Assembly: GCA_026692885.1 (NCBI GenBank)
Contig: JAPLNJ010000727.1
Span: 1-23,945 of the forward strand
Source: Planctomycetota bacterium
Lineage (GTDB): Bacteria > Planctomycetota > Planctomycetia > Pirellulales > Pirellulaceae
DNA length: 23,945 nucleotides
Direction of reading: 5' to 3'
Part shown: in pieces, positions 1-8,400 of the stretch
Position numbering within the stretch: the first letter of the stretch is position 1
How the letters are laid out: every line of letters begins with the position of its first letter
Translations under genes and position numbers: made by a program
The notes under the pieces: model-generated
Seen by the model: the letters and a program-made list of their open reading frames with translations, nothing else
The model's database searches: none
What the model was told of the DNA's origin: nothing

Positions 1-648
1 AACTTGACGGTGGGCTACGGCGCCCGAGAAGACAGGATCGGCCCGGAGTTGGGGTTCGGCATCGTGATGGGCGACTGCCTGGACAACCAGGTGCTGCTCA
101 TCAAGGTCGCCTGGGGTGGCAAGAGCCTGGCCCAGGATTTCCGGCCGCCGAGTTCCGGGGGTGAGGTCGGCCCGAGCTACAAGGAGCTGATCGGGCACGT
201 CAAGGAAGTTCTGGCCAACCTCCAGACCCTCTTCCCCGGCTACGATGGCCGCGGCTACGAGCTGGCCGGGTTCGGTTGGCACCAGGGCTGGAACGATCGG
301 GTCAACCAAGCCTTCAACGACGCGTACGAGAAGAACCTTGCGAACTTCATCCGTGACGTCCGCAAGGACTTGGGTGTGCCGAAGCTCCCGTTCGTGATCG
401 CCGAGACCGGGATGAGTGGCCACGAGGAGCGTCACCCCCGTGCCCTGTCCCTGATGCGTGCTCAGGCCGCGGTGGCCAAGTACGACGAGTTCCAGGGCAA
501 CGTGGCCTTCGTCGGTACGAAGGACTTCTATCGCCCTCCGGAGGAGTCTCCTTCCTCACAGAGCTACCACTGGAACAGCAACGCCGAAACGTACTACCTG
601 ATTGGTGCGGCGATGGGCGAGGCGATGAAGAAGCTCTGCAGGAAGTAG
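1..648 (+). CDS. Sialate O-acetylesterase-type (SASA domain) carbohydrate esterase, 5'-truncated by the window edge
   Basis: The reading frame is open from base 1, so the start lies upstream; 215 residues remain. The fragment has features of the SASA/DUF303 carbohydrate-esterase family, an SGNH-fold group that removes acetyl groups from sialic acids or plant/algal polysaccharides. Seen directly: a VLLIKVAWGGKSL stretch, the aromatic FGWHQGWND motif in the middle, the VIAETGMSG strand, and a C-terminal SYHWNSNAETYYLIG segment whose His is the likely catalytic histidine. The nucleophile serine block should be in the missing N-terminal part. It ends 25 bases from the stop of the convergent DUF2997 gene. 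Its substrate cannot be read from the sequence; sialic acid specificity should not be assumed, because this family is greatly expanded in planctomycetes for polysaccharide use. Confidence 0.85.
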   Translation, partial: NLTVGYGAREDRIGPELGFGIVMGDCLDNQVLLIKVAWGGKSLAQDFRPPSSGGEVGPSYKELIGHVKEVLANLQTLFPGYDGRGYELAGFGWHQGWNDRVNQAFNDAYEKNLANFIRDVRKDLGVPKLPFVIAETGMSGHEERHPRALSLMRAQAAVAKYDEFQGNVAFVGTKDFYRPPEESPSSQSYHWNSNAETYYLIGAAMGEAMKKLCRK

Positions 649-666
649 GGCAGACGCCGGGCTGCC
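649..666. terminator. Small hairpin between convergent genes
   Basis: GGCAG and CTGCC arms (649-653, 662-666) enclose an 8-base loop directly after the esterase stop codon and 7 bases from the DUF2997 stop. There is no T-run, so this is only a possible weak bidirectional terminator. Confidence 0.25.
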
Positions 667-673
667 GCTCGGA

Positions 674-862
674 TCAGCCTTGCTGCCGCACGTGTTCCTG
701 GACCGTTGCCGGTTGGTGGAACTCGGCAGTCAGACGCTCGCTGGTCTGCTGCCCCAACGCCTGCTCGACGAACTTGCTGGCCTCCCGGCAGGACGAGCCG
801 GCAAATCCTGTGGTGGTGACGGTGGCTTCGCCCTTGGGCGAGACGATGATCTCGATCTTCAC
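674..862 (-). CDS. DUF2997 family protein
   Basis: This 62-residue protein begins MKIEIIVSPKGEATVTTTGF and continues with a cysteine-containing segment (GSSCREASKFVEQALG), the usual form of DUF2997: a short beta-hairpin followed by a helix with one conserved Cys. Its ATG overlaps the stop of the DUF1257 gene by four bases (ATGA), which implies translational coupling. DUF2997 and DUF1257 genes commonly occur side by side; the biochemical role of neither is known to me. In many genomes an AAA-type ATPase gene is close by, but none is present here, because the cluster stops 25 bases from the convergent esterase gene. The last residues (TVQEHVRQQG) are an ordinary hydrophilic tail. Confidence 0.8.
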   Translation of the reverse strand: MKIEIIVSPKGEATVTTTGFAGSSCREASKFVEQALGQQTSERLTAEFHQPATVQEHVRQQG

Positions 863-1230
863 GCGGCACCTCCGTTGACCTGGATGGTCAGCTTGATGGA
901 CCCATCGGACAGATTGGCCTCGGTGACTTGGTGTCCCCGACGACGGGCCTCGGCCTTTGCGCGTTCGACAGCGTAGGCTTGGAGGAACTGATCGAGCTTC
1001 GCCGGGTCACCCCAGTGGCCGCGGAAATTATCGTACTGCACCTGGCCGGTGCCAAGATCGCAGACGGCTGGGTACCGCCACTTGGGCAGTTGCACCGCGA
1101 GTCCGGTGGCAGAACTGGTGAACAAACGATGGGTGCCCTGGACGGGCGGTGGAAGCTGAAGACGTTGACACGCGGCTCGCACCGCCGCCGCGTCCCTTAC
1201 TTCCGTTTTGATCGACACGATATGCGACAT
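859..1230 (-). CDS. DUF1257 (Ycf35-like) family protein
   Basis: This 123-residue protein starts MSHIVSIKTEVRD, the characteristic N-terminus of DUF1257, the family that includes the cyanobacterial/plastid protein Ycf35. Also typical are the internal VQLPKWRYPAVCDLGTGQV segment, the YDNFRGHWGD motif and a C-terminal SDGSIKLTIQV strand. The frame is open further upstream (to 1602), but the ATG at 1230 is chosen because the family motif begins there and TGAGGA lies about nine bases before it. It is followed by DUF2997 with a four-base overlap and preceded by the lipoprotein gene with a 52-base gap, so the three are probably co-transcribed. Function is unknown; regulation or protein modification roles are only guesses. 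Confidence 0.85.
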   Translation of the reverse strand: MSHIVSIKTEVRDAAAVRAACQRLQLPPPVQGTHRLFTSSATGLAVQLPKWRYPAVCDLGTGQVQYDNFRGHWGDPAKLDQFLQAYAVERAKAEARRRGHQVTEANLSDGSIKLTIQVNGGAA

Positions 1231-1282
1231 GGAATTGATCCTCAGTGGTTGACGGACGTGTAACGGACGGTCGGAGGCTGCA

Positions 1283-1867
1283 TCAGGCGGTGTTGAGCGG
1301 GTCGGACGGATCGCGGCCTGCCGCTGACGCGGACGGTGTCGACGCCTGATGTGGCAGCAGCGGCACTGGCTGTCGCGGTGGCAGCAGCAGTGGCCGGTCG
1401 GTGACCAACTCCTCCACGAGCAGTTCGGCCAACGCTTCGTCGGTGCCCTGCTTGTCGCGGGTACACCACAGCAGCCAGCAGCACACGAGCAGCGGCAACA
1501 GACATGCCAGAATTCCGGCGCCGGCATAGACGGACGTGCCGAGGATCGAGTCCCAACGCCGTTCAGTGGCGATCGCTTTGCGTTCGGACTCCAACGCATC
1601 ACGCTGGCGGCTGACCTCGGCTTGATCAGTCCGCAATTCGCGCTGCAGTTCGGCCAACTGCTGCCGGGCCTGAGCGTCCGCGTCCACGAGTTGCTTGGTG
1701 CCTTCGGCTACGTGTTGCTGCAACTCACCCATCTGACGGTTTTGTTCGGCCTGGCGCCGGGTTGACTCCATCGCCACTTGGACGACACGGGGGTCAGTCT
1801 CTCCGCAGCCGATCAACAGGACAATCAAGACGATCCACGGGGCGCGGCACAACCAGGTCTTCCGCAT
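1283..1867 (-). CDS. Predicted lipoprotein with coiled coil and second membrane segment
   Basis: This 194-residue protein starts MRKTWLCRAPW and has a lipoprotein signal with a VLLIGC lipobox (Cys about residue 21). Residues about 30-100 are rich in Q, E, R and A in a heptad-like pattern (RQQLAELQRELRTDQAEVSRQ region), a likely coiled coil. A hydrophobic stretch at about 105-130 (ILACLLPLLVCCWLLW) looks like a transmembrane helix, followed by an acidic then proline-rich tail. A lipid anchor plus a downstream membrane helix is unusual and would tether both ends of the coiled coil. The start is the ATG where the signal peptide begins; the longer open frame adds 40 residues without signal character. 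No family was recognised. The 5' end overlaps the 3' end of the upstream small membrane protein gene by 74 bases. Confidence 0.65.
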   Translation of the reverse strand: MRKTWLCRAPWIVLIVLLIGCGETDPRVVQVAMESTRRQAEQNRQMGELQQHVAEGTKQLVDADAQARQQLAELQRELRTDQAEVSRQRDALESERKAIATERRWDSILGTSVYAGAGILACLLPLLVCCWLLWCTRDKQGTDEALAELLVEELVTDRPLLLPPRQPVPLLPHQASTPSASAAGRDPSDPLNTA

Positions 1868-2000
1868 GCGGGTACCTCCAACGTTGAATGATTCGGGATG
1901 CCAGAATTTGGGTCGCTCGTCGACGCCGGATCTCGCGGACAAGCACGGTGACGAGCAATACAGCCAACACGGAGCTGGCCAAGACAACAGCGGTGGTCAT
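1794..2000 (-). CDS. Small single-pass membrane protein
   Basis: This 68-residue protein starts MTTAVVLASSVLAVLLVTVL: one N-terminal hydrophobic helix (about residues 3-22), then a strongly basic juxtamembrane patch (REIRRRRATQ), which predicts a cytoplasmic tail. The ATG at 2000 is preceded by an excellent Shine-Dalgarno sequence (AGGAGGAGAC), which decides the start over the 13-residue-longer open frame. The C-terminal 25 codons overlap the start of the lipoprotein gene in another frame. No family was recognised. It lies just downstream of the terminator at 2046-2092, so a promoter for this half of the cluster may lie close to that hairpin, though none is obvious. Confidence 0.55.
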   Translation of the reverse strand: MTTAVVLASSVLAVLLVTVLVREIRRRRATQILASRIIQRWRYPHAEDLVVPRPVDRLDCPVDRLRRD

Positions 2001-2045
2001 GTCTCCTCCTTGGTCAGGGTTCGGAACCGAACGGGACAAGAAATG

Positions 2046-2092
2046 AAAAAGCCCGGCCTGCAGGAGACGGAGGTCCCCTGCCGCCGGGCTTT
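2046..2092 (-). terminator. Strong rho-independent terminator, minus strand
   Basis: Arms AAAGCCCGGC and GCCGGGCTTT enclose a second stem (GCAGG/CCTGC and GAC/GTC around a GGAG loop). On the minus strand the stem is followed by GGGCTTTTTC, a proper U-tract. It begins 38 bases after the stop of the 100-residue protein gene and 46 bases before the start of the small membrane protein gene. It should therefore separate the two halves of the minus-strand cluster. Confidence 0.85.
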
Positions 2093-2129
2093 ACGGGGAA
2101 TATCGAGTTGGGAGCGAGCGGGCGACCGG

Positions 2130-2432
2130 TCAGTATTCGTCCGGCAACAAAATGGTCGTCGCCGCACGCTGACCGTGATCATCAGCCGCCTCGGTGATGA
2201 CCCAGATCTTCGTGCCCGTGCGAGTGCGATAGGCCGAGAAGATACGCGTGCCGTCCTGGATGGCCTCGTCGTTCAACGCTCGATCATCAGCGGACAGATT
2301 TCCCCAATCGCCACAGATATGGCGATCCAGGAACTCCGCTGGAGACTGTCCCGCTCGCTCGATGCCCCTGAGGGCCGCAGGCGTCGCGACGGTCCGGCCT
2401 AAGCTGAATTTCGGCCTGGCGAAATCGACCAT
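2130..2432 (-). CDS. Conserved hypothetical protein of the type found on plasmids and integrative elements
   Basis: This 100-residue protein starts MVDFARPKFSLGRTVATPAA. It contains the sequence pattern GRTVATPAAL, HICGDWGNLSADDRALND, GTRIFSAYRT, KIWVITEAA and a C-terminal TTILLPDEY. I recognise this arrangement as that of a small widespread protein encoded on plasmids, integrative elements and planctomycete genomes; its function is not established. The start at 2432 is preceded by GAAAGGG about eight bases away; a longer open frame extends 31 codons but lacks the conserved pattern. It lies 56 bases downstream of the sigma-like gene and upstream of a strong terminator, so these two form a transcription unit. 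The type of protein is the main reason to suspect that 674-3106 derives from an accessory element. Confidence 0.75.
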   Translation of the reverse strand: MVDFARPKFSLGRTVATPAALRGIERAGQSPAEFLDRHICGDWGNLSADDRALNDEAIQDGTRIFSAYRTRTGTKIWVITEAADDHGQRAATTILLPDEY

Positions 2433-2488
2433 GGGTGACCCTTTCACGGTAATCGTATCACGTTCAGAGAGGCAACACTCCTTGGCAC

Positions 2489-3106
2489 TCAGTCGATCCC
2501 AGGCTCGTCCTGAAACTCCTGCCACGCCGTTTGCAGCTCACGGCGGGTCTGCGAGATCCGGCCGGGGCTCACACGGAACTTGCGGGCCGTACGCTTCGTC
2601 GTCTCGCCCGTCGCCAGCATAGCCGCGATCCGACGCTTCTTCTTCGGCAGACGGGCGAACCATTCCGCGATGTCGATCCGAGCCGCAGCGGTTTCGGCCG
2701 GTCCGGCTTTACGATCTTCGATCAGAACTTCCTTCCATTCGCCTTCGCGTTCGTCGAACACGTCCAAACGCTGGACGGTGAATTGCTTCAGCCGCTGGGC
2801 ATAATCGGAGCTGACATCGCGCACGTTCAATTTGGCACCGACGCGGCGGCCATCGCGGACTTGCTTGATGGCGTACTGAGCCAGCGGCGTGGGGTAGACG
2901 ACGTCGATCAGCCCGCGTTCGACGAGTCGCACGAACGCGGCCCAGCAGTTGGCGATGACTTCGGCGGTCAGGTCCTGGCGACGCTCTGGATCTTCGTTGC
3001 GGAACGCGAAGCGGGCCTGCTCCTGGATCGCAGGCAGCAGCGACAGGAACTTGGCGTAACACGCGAACACGGTTGACGGGCGGGTTTGTTTCGCACGGGC
3101 GATCAT
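2489..3106 (-). CDS. Sigma-70 region-4-like helix-turn-helix protein
   Basis: This 205-residue protein starts MIARAKQTRPSTVFACYAKF; the ATG is preceded by a near-perfect Shine-Dalgarno (CAGGAGGT), which sets the start. The N-terminal half (ARFAFRNEDPERRQDLTAEVIANCW) resembles region 2 of sigma-70-like factors in which the residues after RDPE/RRQDLTAEV form helices. The C-terminal third (about residues 145-195) has an arginine/lysine-rich entry (ARLPKKKRRIAAMLATGET) and then a helix-turn-helix (TKRTARKFRVSPGRISQTRREL) like sigma region 4. It may be a divergent sigma factor or an accessory regulator of the cluster. Whether it binds RNA polymerase cannot be told. The leader carries a strong hairpin (3139-3175), suggesting regulated expression. 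Confidence 0.65.
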   Translation of the reverse strand: MIARAKQTRPSTVFACYAKFLSLLPAIQEQARFAFRNEDPERRQDLTAEVIANCWAAFVRLVERGLIDVVYPTPLAQYAIKQVRDGRRVGAKLNVRDVSSDYAQRLKQFTVQRLDVFDEREGEWKEVLIEDRKAGPAETAAARIDIAEWFARLPKKKRRIAAMLATGETTKRTARKFRVSPGRISQTRRELQTAWQEFQDEPGID

Positions 3107-3138
3107 GGGGCAACCTCCTGATAGGTAAGGCCGCCCAC

Positions 3139-3175
3139 GCCGGGCGACCGTGTGGGAGAACACAGTCGCCCCGGC
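3139..3175 (-). promoter_or_regulatory. Strong leader hairpin upstream of the sigma-like gene
   Basis: On the minus strand the arms GCCGGG-CGAC-TGTG and CACA-GTCG-CCCGGC pair with a one-base bulge and a two-base bulge around a six-base TTCTCC loop. It sits 32 bases upstream of the ATG and about 20 bases upstream of the Shine-Dalgarno sequence, so it would be in the 5' leader if transcription starts upstream. No U-tract follows, so it is more likely a leader structure or operator than a simple terminator. Confidence 0.45.
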
Positions 3176-3351
3176 ACAGTGCCAAGGCGCAAGATAAACT
3201 TCAACGACCGGGCTTGTGGGCAAGTCAACGGGCGGTGAAGACAGCAGCCTTCGGCCAGGGATGTGCGGGTGCTGAAACGAGGAACAGTCACACCAAGGTG
3301 GCAGGCGGGACTGGGACGTGAGCCGGCGAACGGGCGTATAGGCGGCCTAGA

Positions 3352-3367
3352 TTGAAAGCACTTTCAA
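3352..3367. repeat. Perfect inverted repeat TTGAAAG-CA-CTTTCAA
   Basis: Seven-base perfect arms are separated by two bases, with A/T-rich content standing out in a GC-rich stretch. The size and symmetry are those of a dimeric-repressor operator. It lies about 245 bases upstream of the minus-strand sigma-like gene and 257 bases upstream of the plus-strand SGNH gene. No regulator gene for it was identified. Confidence 0.4.
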
Positions 3368-3587
3368 CTTAGGCCGGAAGGACAGCCGTCAGGCCGTGAA
3401 GACAGGGCGTTGCCACCTAAGCCTGGTCTCCATGTTATTTTGACACCGAAATGGGGTGGTATTTAGCATCCTGACCCGTGTGCGTCGCAGGCCAACGGCA
3501 GATCGCTCTAGCTGCCCCAGGCTCAGCGCAAGTCGCTTCGCAGGCCCCGTGACGACACCGCGTAGGATGGCGACAAGACAACAACCG

Positions 3588-3595
3588 GGTAGAAT
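3588..3595 (+). promoter_or_regulatory. Putative -10 promoter element GGTAGAAT
   Basis: GGTAGAAT lies 29 bases upstream of the SGNH gene ATG. The same octamer or a close relative recurs upstream of several genes in the window (8661, 22419 minus, 22966 minus as GGTACAAT, 23027 as GGTTAGAAT). No clear -35 hexamer is seen at 16-18 bases. Confidence 0.45.
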
Positions 3596-3624
3596 CCTGA
3601 CTGAACTCCGAGAAAGGAAGAAGC

Positions 3625-5235
3625 ATGACACGACACTACCGGCACTCGAACCGGCTGACCTGCTGGGTCGCAGGTCTCTTGTTGCTCTGCGATTGCACAG
3701 TGACCACCCTCGCTGCCCAGCCAGAGGGCGAAAGTCGCAGTACGCTCTTGCCCGGAACGGGCGAATGCCCTGCACTGACCCACGTGAGGATCTATCCGCG
3801 TACAGGATTCGCCGCGCGGATGGTGCGAGGCCGCTTCTCCGGATCGAACGCCGGGCAGACGACCGATTTCCAGACGCTGGTTGAGATCAAGGACCAGCCG
3901 GCCGAGGGCCAGTGGACGACGTTGCGGCTCGACAAGCCCGTACGATTCCGGTATCTGAAGTATGAGGCGCCGCCCAACAGTTGGGGCAACGTCGCCGAGA
4001 TCGAATACTACAGCGGCGACCGCAAGATCTCGGGCACAGCGTTCGGAACAGCAGGATCGAAAGATCACCTCGGCAACGATTTCTCAAAAGCATTGGACGG
4101 AGACCTGACCACGTTCTTCGACGGCGTAGAACCGCACAATCAGTACGTGGGCATCGACCTAGGTGCACAGTCGCAAGCGGCAGCACCGGAGTTCTCGCCG
4201 CCATCGGGGAGTTGTGCAACGCCGCAGGAAGTCACCATTCGATCGATCACGCCCGGTACGCACATCCGCTTCACTCGCAATGGGGGCACGCCCAACGCCG
4301 AACACGGCGAAGAGTACAAGAAGCCGGTCAAGTTGGAGCAGGGAGCTGTGCTGGCCGCGGTGGCGTACACCGAACAGTTGGCTTGCAGCCCCGTGGTGAT
4401 TGCCCCGTACCGCATCGGGCAACCCAGCCGGAACGAAAAACTGGTCCGTACGTTCCACATCGGCAACAGCCTGACGGATACCGTCGATGGCTGGTTCAAG
4501 CCGGTGGTGGAGAGCGCCGACCGCAGCCTGGACTTTCACCGCTTCACGATTCCCGGTGCGCCCACGGATTGGTTGTGGACGCATCCGGGCGGCGGGTTCG
4601 GCGACTCACACTATGCCCAGGCGTTTTTCGTCCTGGCACCGATCGACCACATCATCACGCAGCCATTCGCCGGCCACGACCGCTCGATCCCGAACGAAGC
4701 GGAACACAGCAGCAAGTTCTTTGAGGCGTGTCGGGAGCATAGCCCGGAGGTGCAAGCGTGGCTGTACGTGCAGTGGCCAGGCCCGGAGTTTCAGGATCGC
4801 TGGTCGCAGGGCAAAGGTGCCACTACGGAACTGCATCTCCAGCCTGCCCAGACTTGGCAAGCAGGCGTAGCCAATCACGTGGCCTACACCGAGGCCGTAG
4901 CGGAACTGATCAACAAGACGTACCAGGGCAAACCGGTTCGCATTGTTCCCGGCGGTACCGCCCTGGCGTTGCTGAAGACCGAGGTGGACGCCGGCCACGT
5001 GCCGGGCCTGAAGGACTTTTTCGCCGAGATCTTCGCGGACGGGATTCATCTCACGCCCAAGGGTCGCTATCTGATTTCGTTGGTCCATTACGCGTGCCTC
5101 TTCAGGGAAAGCCCGGACGGGAAGGCGTCGGCGCTGACCACCGGCCTGACCCCGGAACAAGCGGCGATCTTTCAACGCTTGGCCTGGCAAGCGGTGAAGG
5201 ACTACAAGTGGGCCGGGCTTGCAACCCCCAGGTGA
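3625..5235 (+). CDS. Secreted SGNH-hydrolase-like protein with discoidin-like and FN3-associated domains
   Basis: This 536-residue protein has a signal peptide (hydrophobic core CWVAGLLLLCDC, cleavage near AAQPEG). Residues about 55-180 form a beta-rich module like F5/8 type C (discoidin) domains (WTTLRLDKPVRFRYLKY, then SKALDGDLTTFFDG and YVGIDLG). Residues about 187-268 match the short chitobiase/FN3-associated repeat (FSPPSGSCATPQEVTI, THIRFTRNGGTPN). The C-terminal half looks SGNH-like: HIGNSLTD gives a candidate nucleophile Ser282, and DGIHLTPKGRY gives a candidate Asp472/His475 pair. It would act outside the cytoplasm on an acylated or sugar substrate, but the reaction is not known. The ATG is preceded by AAAGGAAG at good spacing and by a putative -10 element. 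The role of the two beta modules as carbohydrate binders is inference. Confidence 0.8.
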   Translation: MTRHYRHSNRLTCWVAGLLLLCDCTVTTLAAQPEGESRSTLLPGTGECPALTHVRIYPRTGFAARMVRGRFSGSNAGQTTDFQTLVEIKDQPAEGQWTTLRLDKPVRFRYLKYEAPPNSWGNVAEIEYYSGDRKISGTAFGTAGSKDHLGNDFSKALDGDLTTFFDGVEPHNQYVGIDLGAQSQAAAPEFSPPSGSCATPQEVTIRSITPGTHIRFTRNGGTPNAEHGEEYKKPVKLEQGAVLAAVAYTEQLACSPVVIAPYRIGQPSRNEKLVRTFHIGNSLTDTVDGWFKPVVESADRSLDFHRFTIPGAPTDWLWTHPGGGFGDSHYAQAFFVLAPIDHIITQPFAGHDRSIPNEAEHSSKFFEACREHSPEVQAWLYVQWPGPEFQDRWSQGKGATTELHLQPAQTWQAGVANHVAYTEAVAELINKTYQGKPVRIVPGGTALALLKTEVDAGHVPGLKDFFAEIFADGIHLTPKGRYLISLVHYACLFRESPDGKASALTTGLTPEQAAIFQRLAWQAVKDYKWAGLATPR

Positions 5236-5367
5236 ATTCCCGTGAACCGGAACCGTCACGAGACCGCTGCCGCGTTGCACAGATCCTACGTCGCGGCCCG
5301 CAGCTACTTCGGCTACACGCGATTGCCGGCCGGACAGCTTCCGGTGAATAGTTTGGCCGTCTCCCTG

Positions 5368-5431
5368 CGAACCTAGGTTGTTCGCAACCCGTTTCGCATT
5401 CCGTTCTCACCGGCCCTATGGGTCGGGGTGA
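5368..5431 (+). promoter_or_regulatory. Overlapping hairpins in the leader region of the VIT-vWA gene
   Basis: GCGAAC/GTTCGC (5368-5373, 5380-5385) and GGTTG-TTCG-CAACC (5376-5389) share bases, so only one can form at a time; AACCTAGGTT (5371-5380) within them is itself a perfect palindrome. A further imperfect stem CTCACC/GGTGAG follows at about 5407-5431. All lie 40-105 bases upstream of the ATG. Nothing proves that they are transcribed. The rest of the 238-base gap shows no gene. Confidence 0.3.
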
Positions 5432-5473
5432 GTAGCGGTAGCCCCGCGCACTCGCGCTGGAGGGAGTCGCCCG

Positions 5474-8400
5474 ATGAGATCCTTGTGTCTGCCCGGCGTC
5501 GTCCTGGTATTGGCCTTCTCTTCGATGGCTTTGGCCAAGAGTGACGGTCTGCTCACACCGGGGCGACTGGAAGCCTGGAACCCGAAGCATCAGGCCCTCG
5601 GCCGCTGTCCGCTGAAGCACACCGACGTGCAGGCGGACATCTCAGGCTGTATCGCCCGCGTAACCGTCCGCCAGCAGTTTCACAACTCGTTTACCGAGAA
5701 AATCGAAGCCGTGTACGTCTTCCCGCTGTCGCAGGACGCCGCGGTGGACCGGATGACCATGCGGGTGGGCGACCGGACGATCCGAGGTGAGATCAAGGAA
5801 CGGAGCGAGGCGCGGAAGATCTACGAGCACGCCAAGGCCCAGGGCCAAGTGGCTAGTCTGCTGGACCAGGAGCGGCCGAATATCTTCACCCAGGCAGTAG
5901 CCAACATCGAGCCGGGCGCACAGGTAGACATCACCATCAGCTACACCGAAACCTTGACATGGAAGGACGGCGAGTATCAGTTCAGCTTTCCGACCGTCGT
6001 CGGGCCACGCTACATGCCAGGGCAGCCGACCGGTTCGCCCACCACGGGCTGGGCTCCGCCCACTACCCTCGTCCCCGATGCCCACAAGATTTCGCCACCG
6101 GTCACACCTGAGGGAACCCGTGCCGGGCATGACATTTCGATCACGGTCAATCTTCATGCCGGACTTCCCCTGCGGCGATTGGACTCGCGGCTACACACGG
6201 TCGATGTGGAATACACGACACCCGACAAGAGCCAAGCGGTGATTCGTCTTCAACCGCAGCGGACCATTCCGAACAAAGACTTTGTGCTGCACTACGAGAC
6301 GGCGGGCGACGAGATTGCCGACACGCTGCTCACGCACACGGACGAGCGGGGAAAATTCTTCACGCTCGTGCTACAGCCTCCCAAGCGGGTGCGGCAGCCA
6401 GCGATTGTGCCCAAGGAACTGTACTTCGTCGTCGACTCCAGCGGTTCGATGCAAGGGTTTCCCATCGAGACTGCGAAGCTGGCTATGCACAAGTGCATCG
6501 CCGGGTTGCACGAACGCGACACCTTCAACCTGATGACGTTTTCGGGACATACGAGCTATTGCTTCGAGCGCCCGATGCCCAACACGCCCGAGCACCGGGG
6601 GACCGCGTTACGTTTCCTTGAACATCTGAGCGGCAGCGGCGGAACAGAAATGCTGCAGGCGATCGAAGGCTGCCTCGCGAGACAGGACGATCCGGAGCGC
6701 GTGCGAGTGGTGTGCTTCCTGACCGACGGCTGCGTGGGCAATGACCTGGAAATCATTGACTCCGTGAAGCGGAACGCGGGCCGGGCCCGGGTGTTCTGCT
6801 TCGGCGTCGGAACAGCGGTGAACCGTTTTTTGCTGGACCGTATGGCCCACTTCGGGCGCGGCGAAGTGCAGTACATCCTCGACGAGCGAGATGCTGCCGG
6901 TGCAGCGGAAAAGTTCTACGAGCGGGTCCGGACACCTGTCCTGACCGACGTGAAAGTGGACTTCGGCGGCCTGGAAGTCTGCGAGGTCCAACCCCCGGAA
7001 ATCCCTGATCTGTTCAGTGCCACGCCGGTGGTGATCAAGGGCCAGTACAGGGCGGCGGGCCAGGGCACGATCACGCTGACCGGCAAGACGGGCGAGGGGA
7101 AGTTTGAACGCAAGATTGCGGTCCATTTGCCGGAGGCAGAGCCAAAGAACGAGCCGGTGGCGCCGCTCTGGGCGCGGGCCAAAGTCGACGACCTGATGCC
7201 ACGCGACTTGGCCGGCATGCAATCGGGCTCCCCGGACGCCACCGTGAAGCAAGGGATCTTGGAGTTGGGACTCCGCTATCAGTTGCTGACGCAGTTCACC
7301 AGTTTCGTCGCCGTCGAGGAGCAGCGGATTACCTCTGGCGGCGCACCGAAGACCGTATCGGTGCCCGTCGAGATGCCGGAAGGCGTGAGCTATGAGGGTG
7401 TTTTTGGCAGGGATGAGATCCTAGGGAGCAACGTCGGCGGGGGCGGCGTCGGAGTCGGTTTCGGCGGGCGTGGTGCCGGTTCAAGAAAAGTCCTGGTCGG
7501 TGGCTTTGGCGGTACGAAGCAAAGTGAGCGGACTGTCGCGTCGGCCTTGAATTGGTTGGCCCGGCATCAAAGGCCGGACGGTAGCTGGACCTTCTCGGCG
7601 CCCGCCGAGTCGGACAAGGGTTATGCCGATCCCGGTACGTGGAAGTCCGATCCCGCGGCGACCAGCTTCGCGCTGTTGCCTTTCCTTGGCGCTGGTCAGA
7701 CGCATCAGTCCAAAGGGCCGTACCAGAAGAACATTGTGGCTGGCCTCGGCCGGCTGACCCGTCAACAGAAGGCGGACGGCGACCTCTCCGCGGACACCAC
7801 CGACAAGAAGCGGCTTACCCATGCGTTGGCGACGCTGGTGCTGGGTGAGACTTACGGCCTGACCAGCGACAAGACGATCGGCGCGGCAGCTCAGTCGGCG
7901 GTCGACTTTTTGGTTGCCGCTCAGGACACGAAGACGGGCGGCTGGGCGGATGCTCCGGGGCAGGCTTGCACAGTCACGGCCACGGTGTGGCAGGTCTTGG
8001 CGTTGCAGAGTGCGAAACAGGCCGGGTTGAATGTTCCTACGGCAACACTGGAGAAAGCCTCAAAATTCCTGGACGCCGTGCAGGCCGACAACGGCGCGAA
8101 GTATGGCGAGACCGGCCCACACGACGTCAGCGATGGGGCCACGGCTGCCGGCTTGCTCAGCCGCTTGTATCTGAACCGGAAACAGAATGGCTCAGCCCGG
8201 TCCTTGGGCGGCAGATATCTGCCGCTGCGCTCGCCGGACGAGCAACCTGAGCCCCCAGCCTTGAAGGACGGCATCCAGTACCTGAGCCAGACCGGCCCGT
8301 CCGCGAAAGACGGCATCTACAATCTCCACGCCACCGTGTTCATGCACCACAGCCCGGGTCCGGAGTGGGATGCGTGGAATCGCCGCATGCGCCGGCAGTT

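Larger units (their letters stand above)
3107..3624. other. Intergenic region, no convincing gene
   Basis: 518 bases lie between divergently transcribed genes. No open frame has start, ribosome site and protein character together. It contains the leader hairpin (3139-3175), a 10-base direct repeat GTGAAGACAG (3235-3244 and 3396-3405), an odd palindrome TAGGCGGCCTA (3339-3349), an inverted repeat TTGAAAG/CTTTCAA (3352-3367), and a putative -10 element at 3588-3595. It may carry two divergent promoters and an operator. Confidence 0.6.

Noticed and set aside
3235..3405. 10-base direct repeat GTGAAGACAG as an element end or attachment site
   Set aside because: It is short, the flanks only partly match, and no integrase or transposase is nearby.
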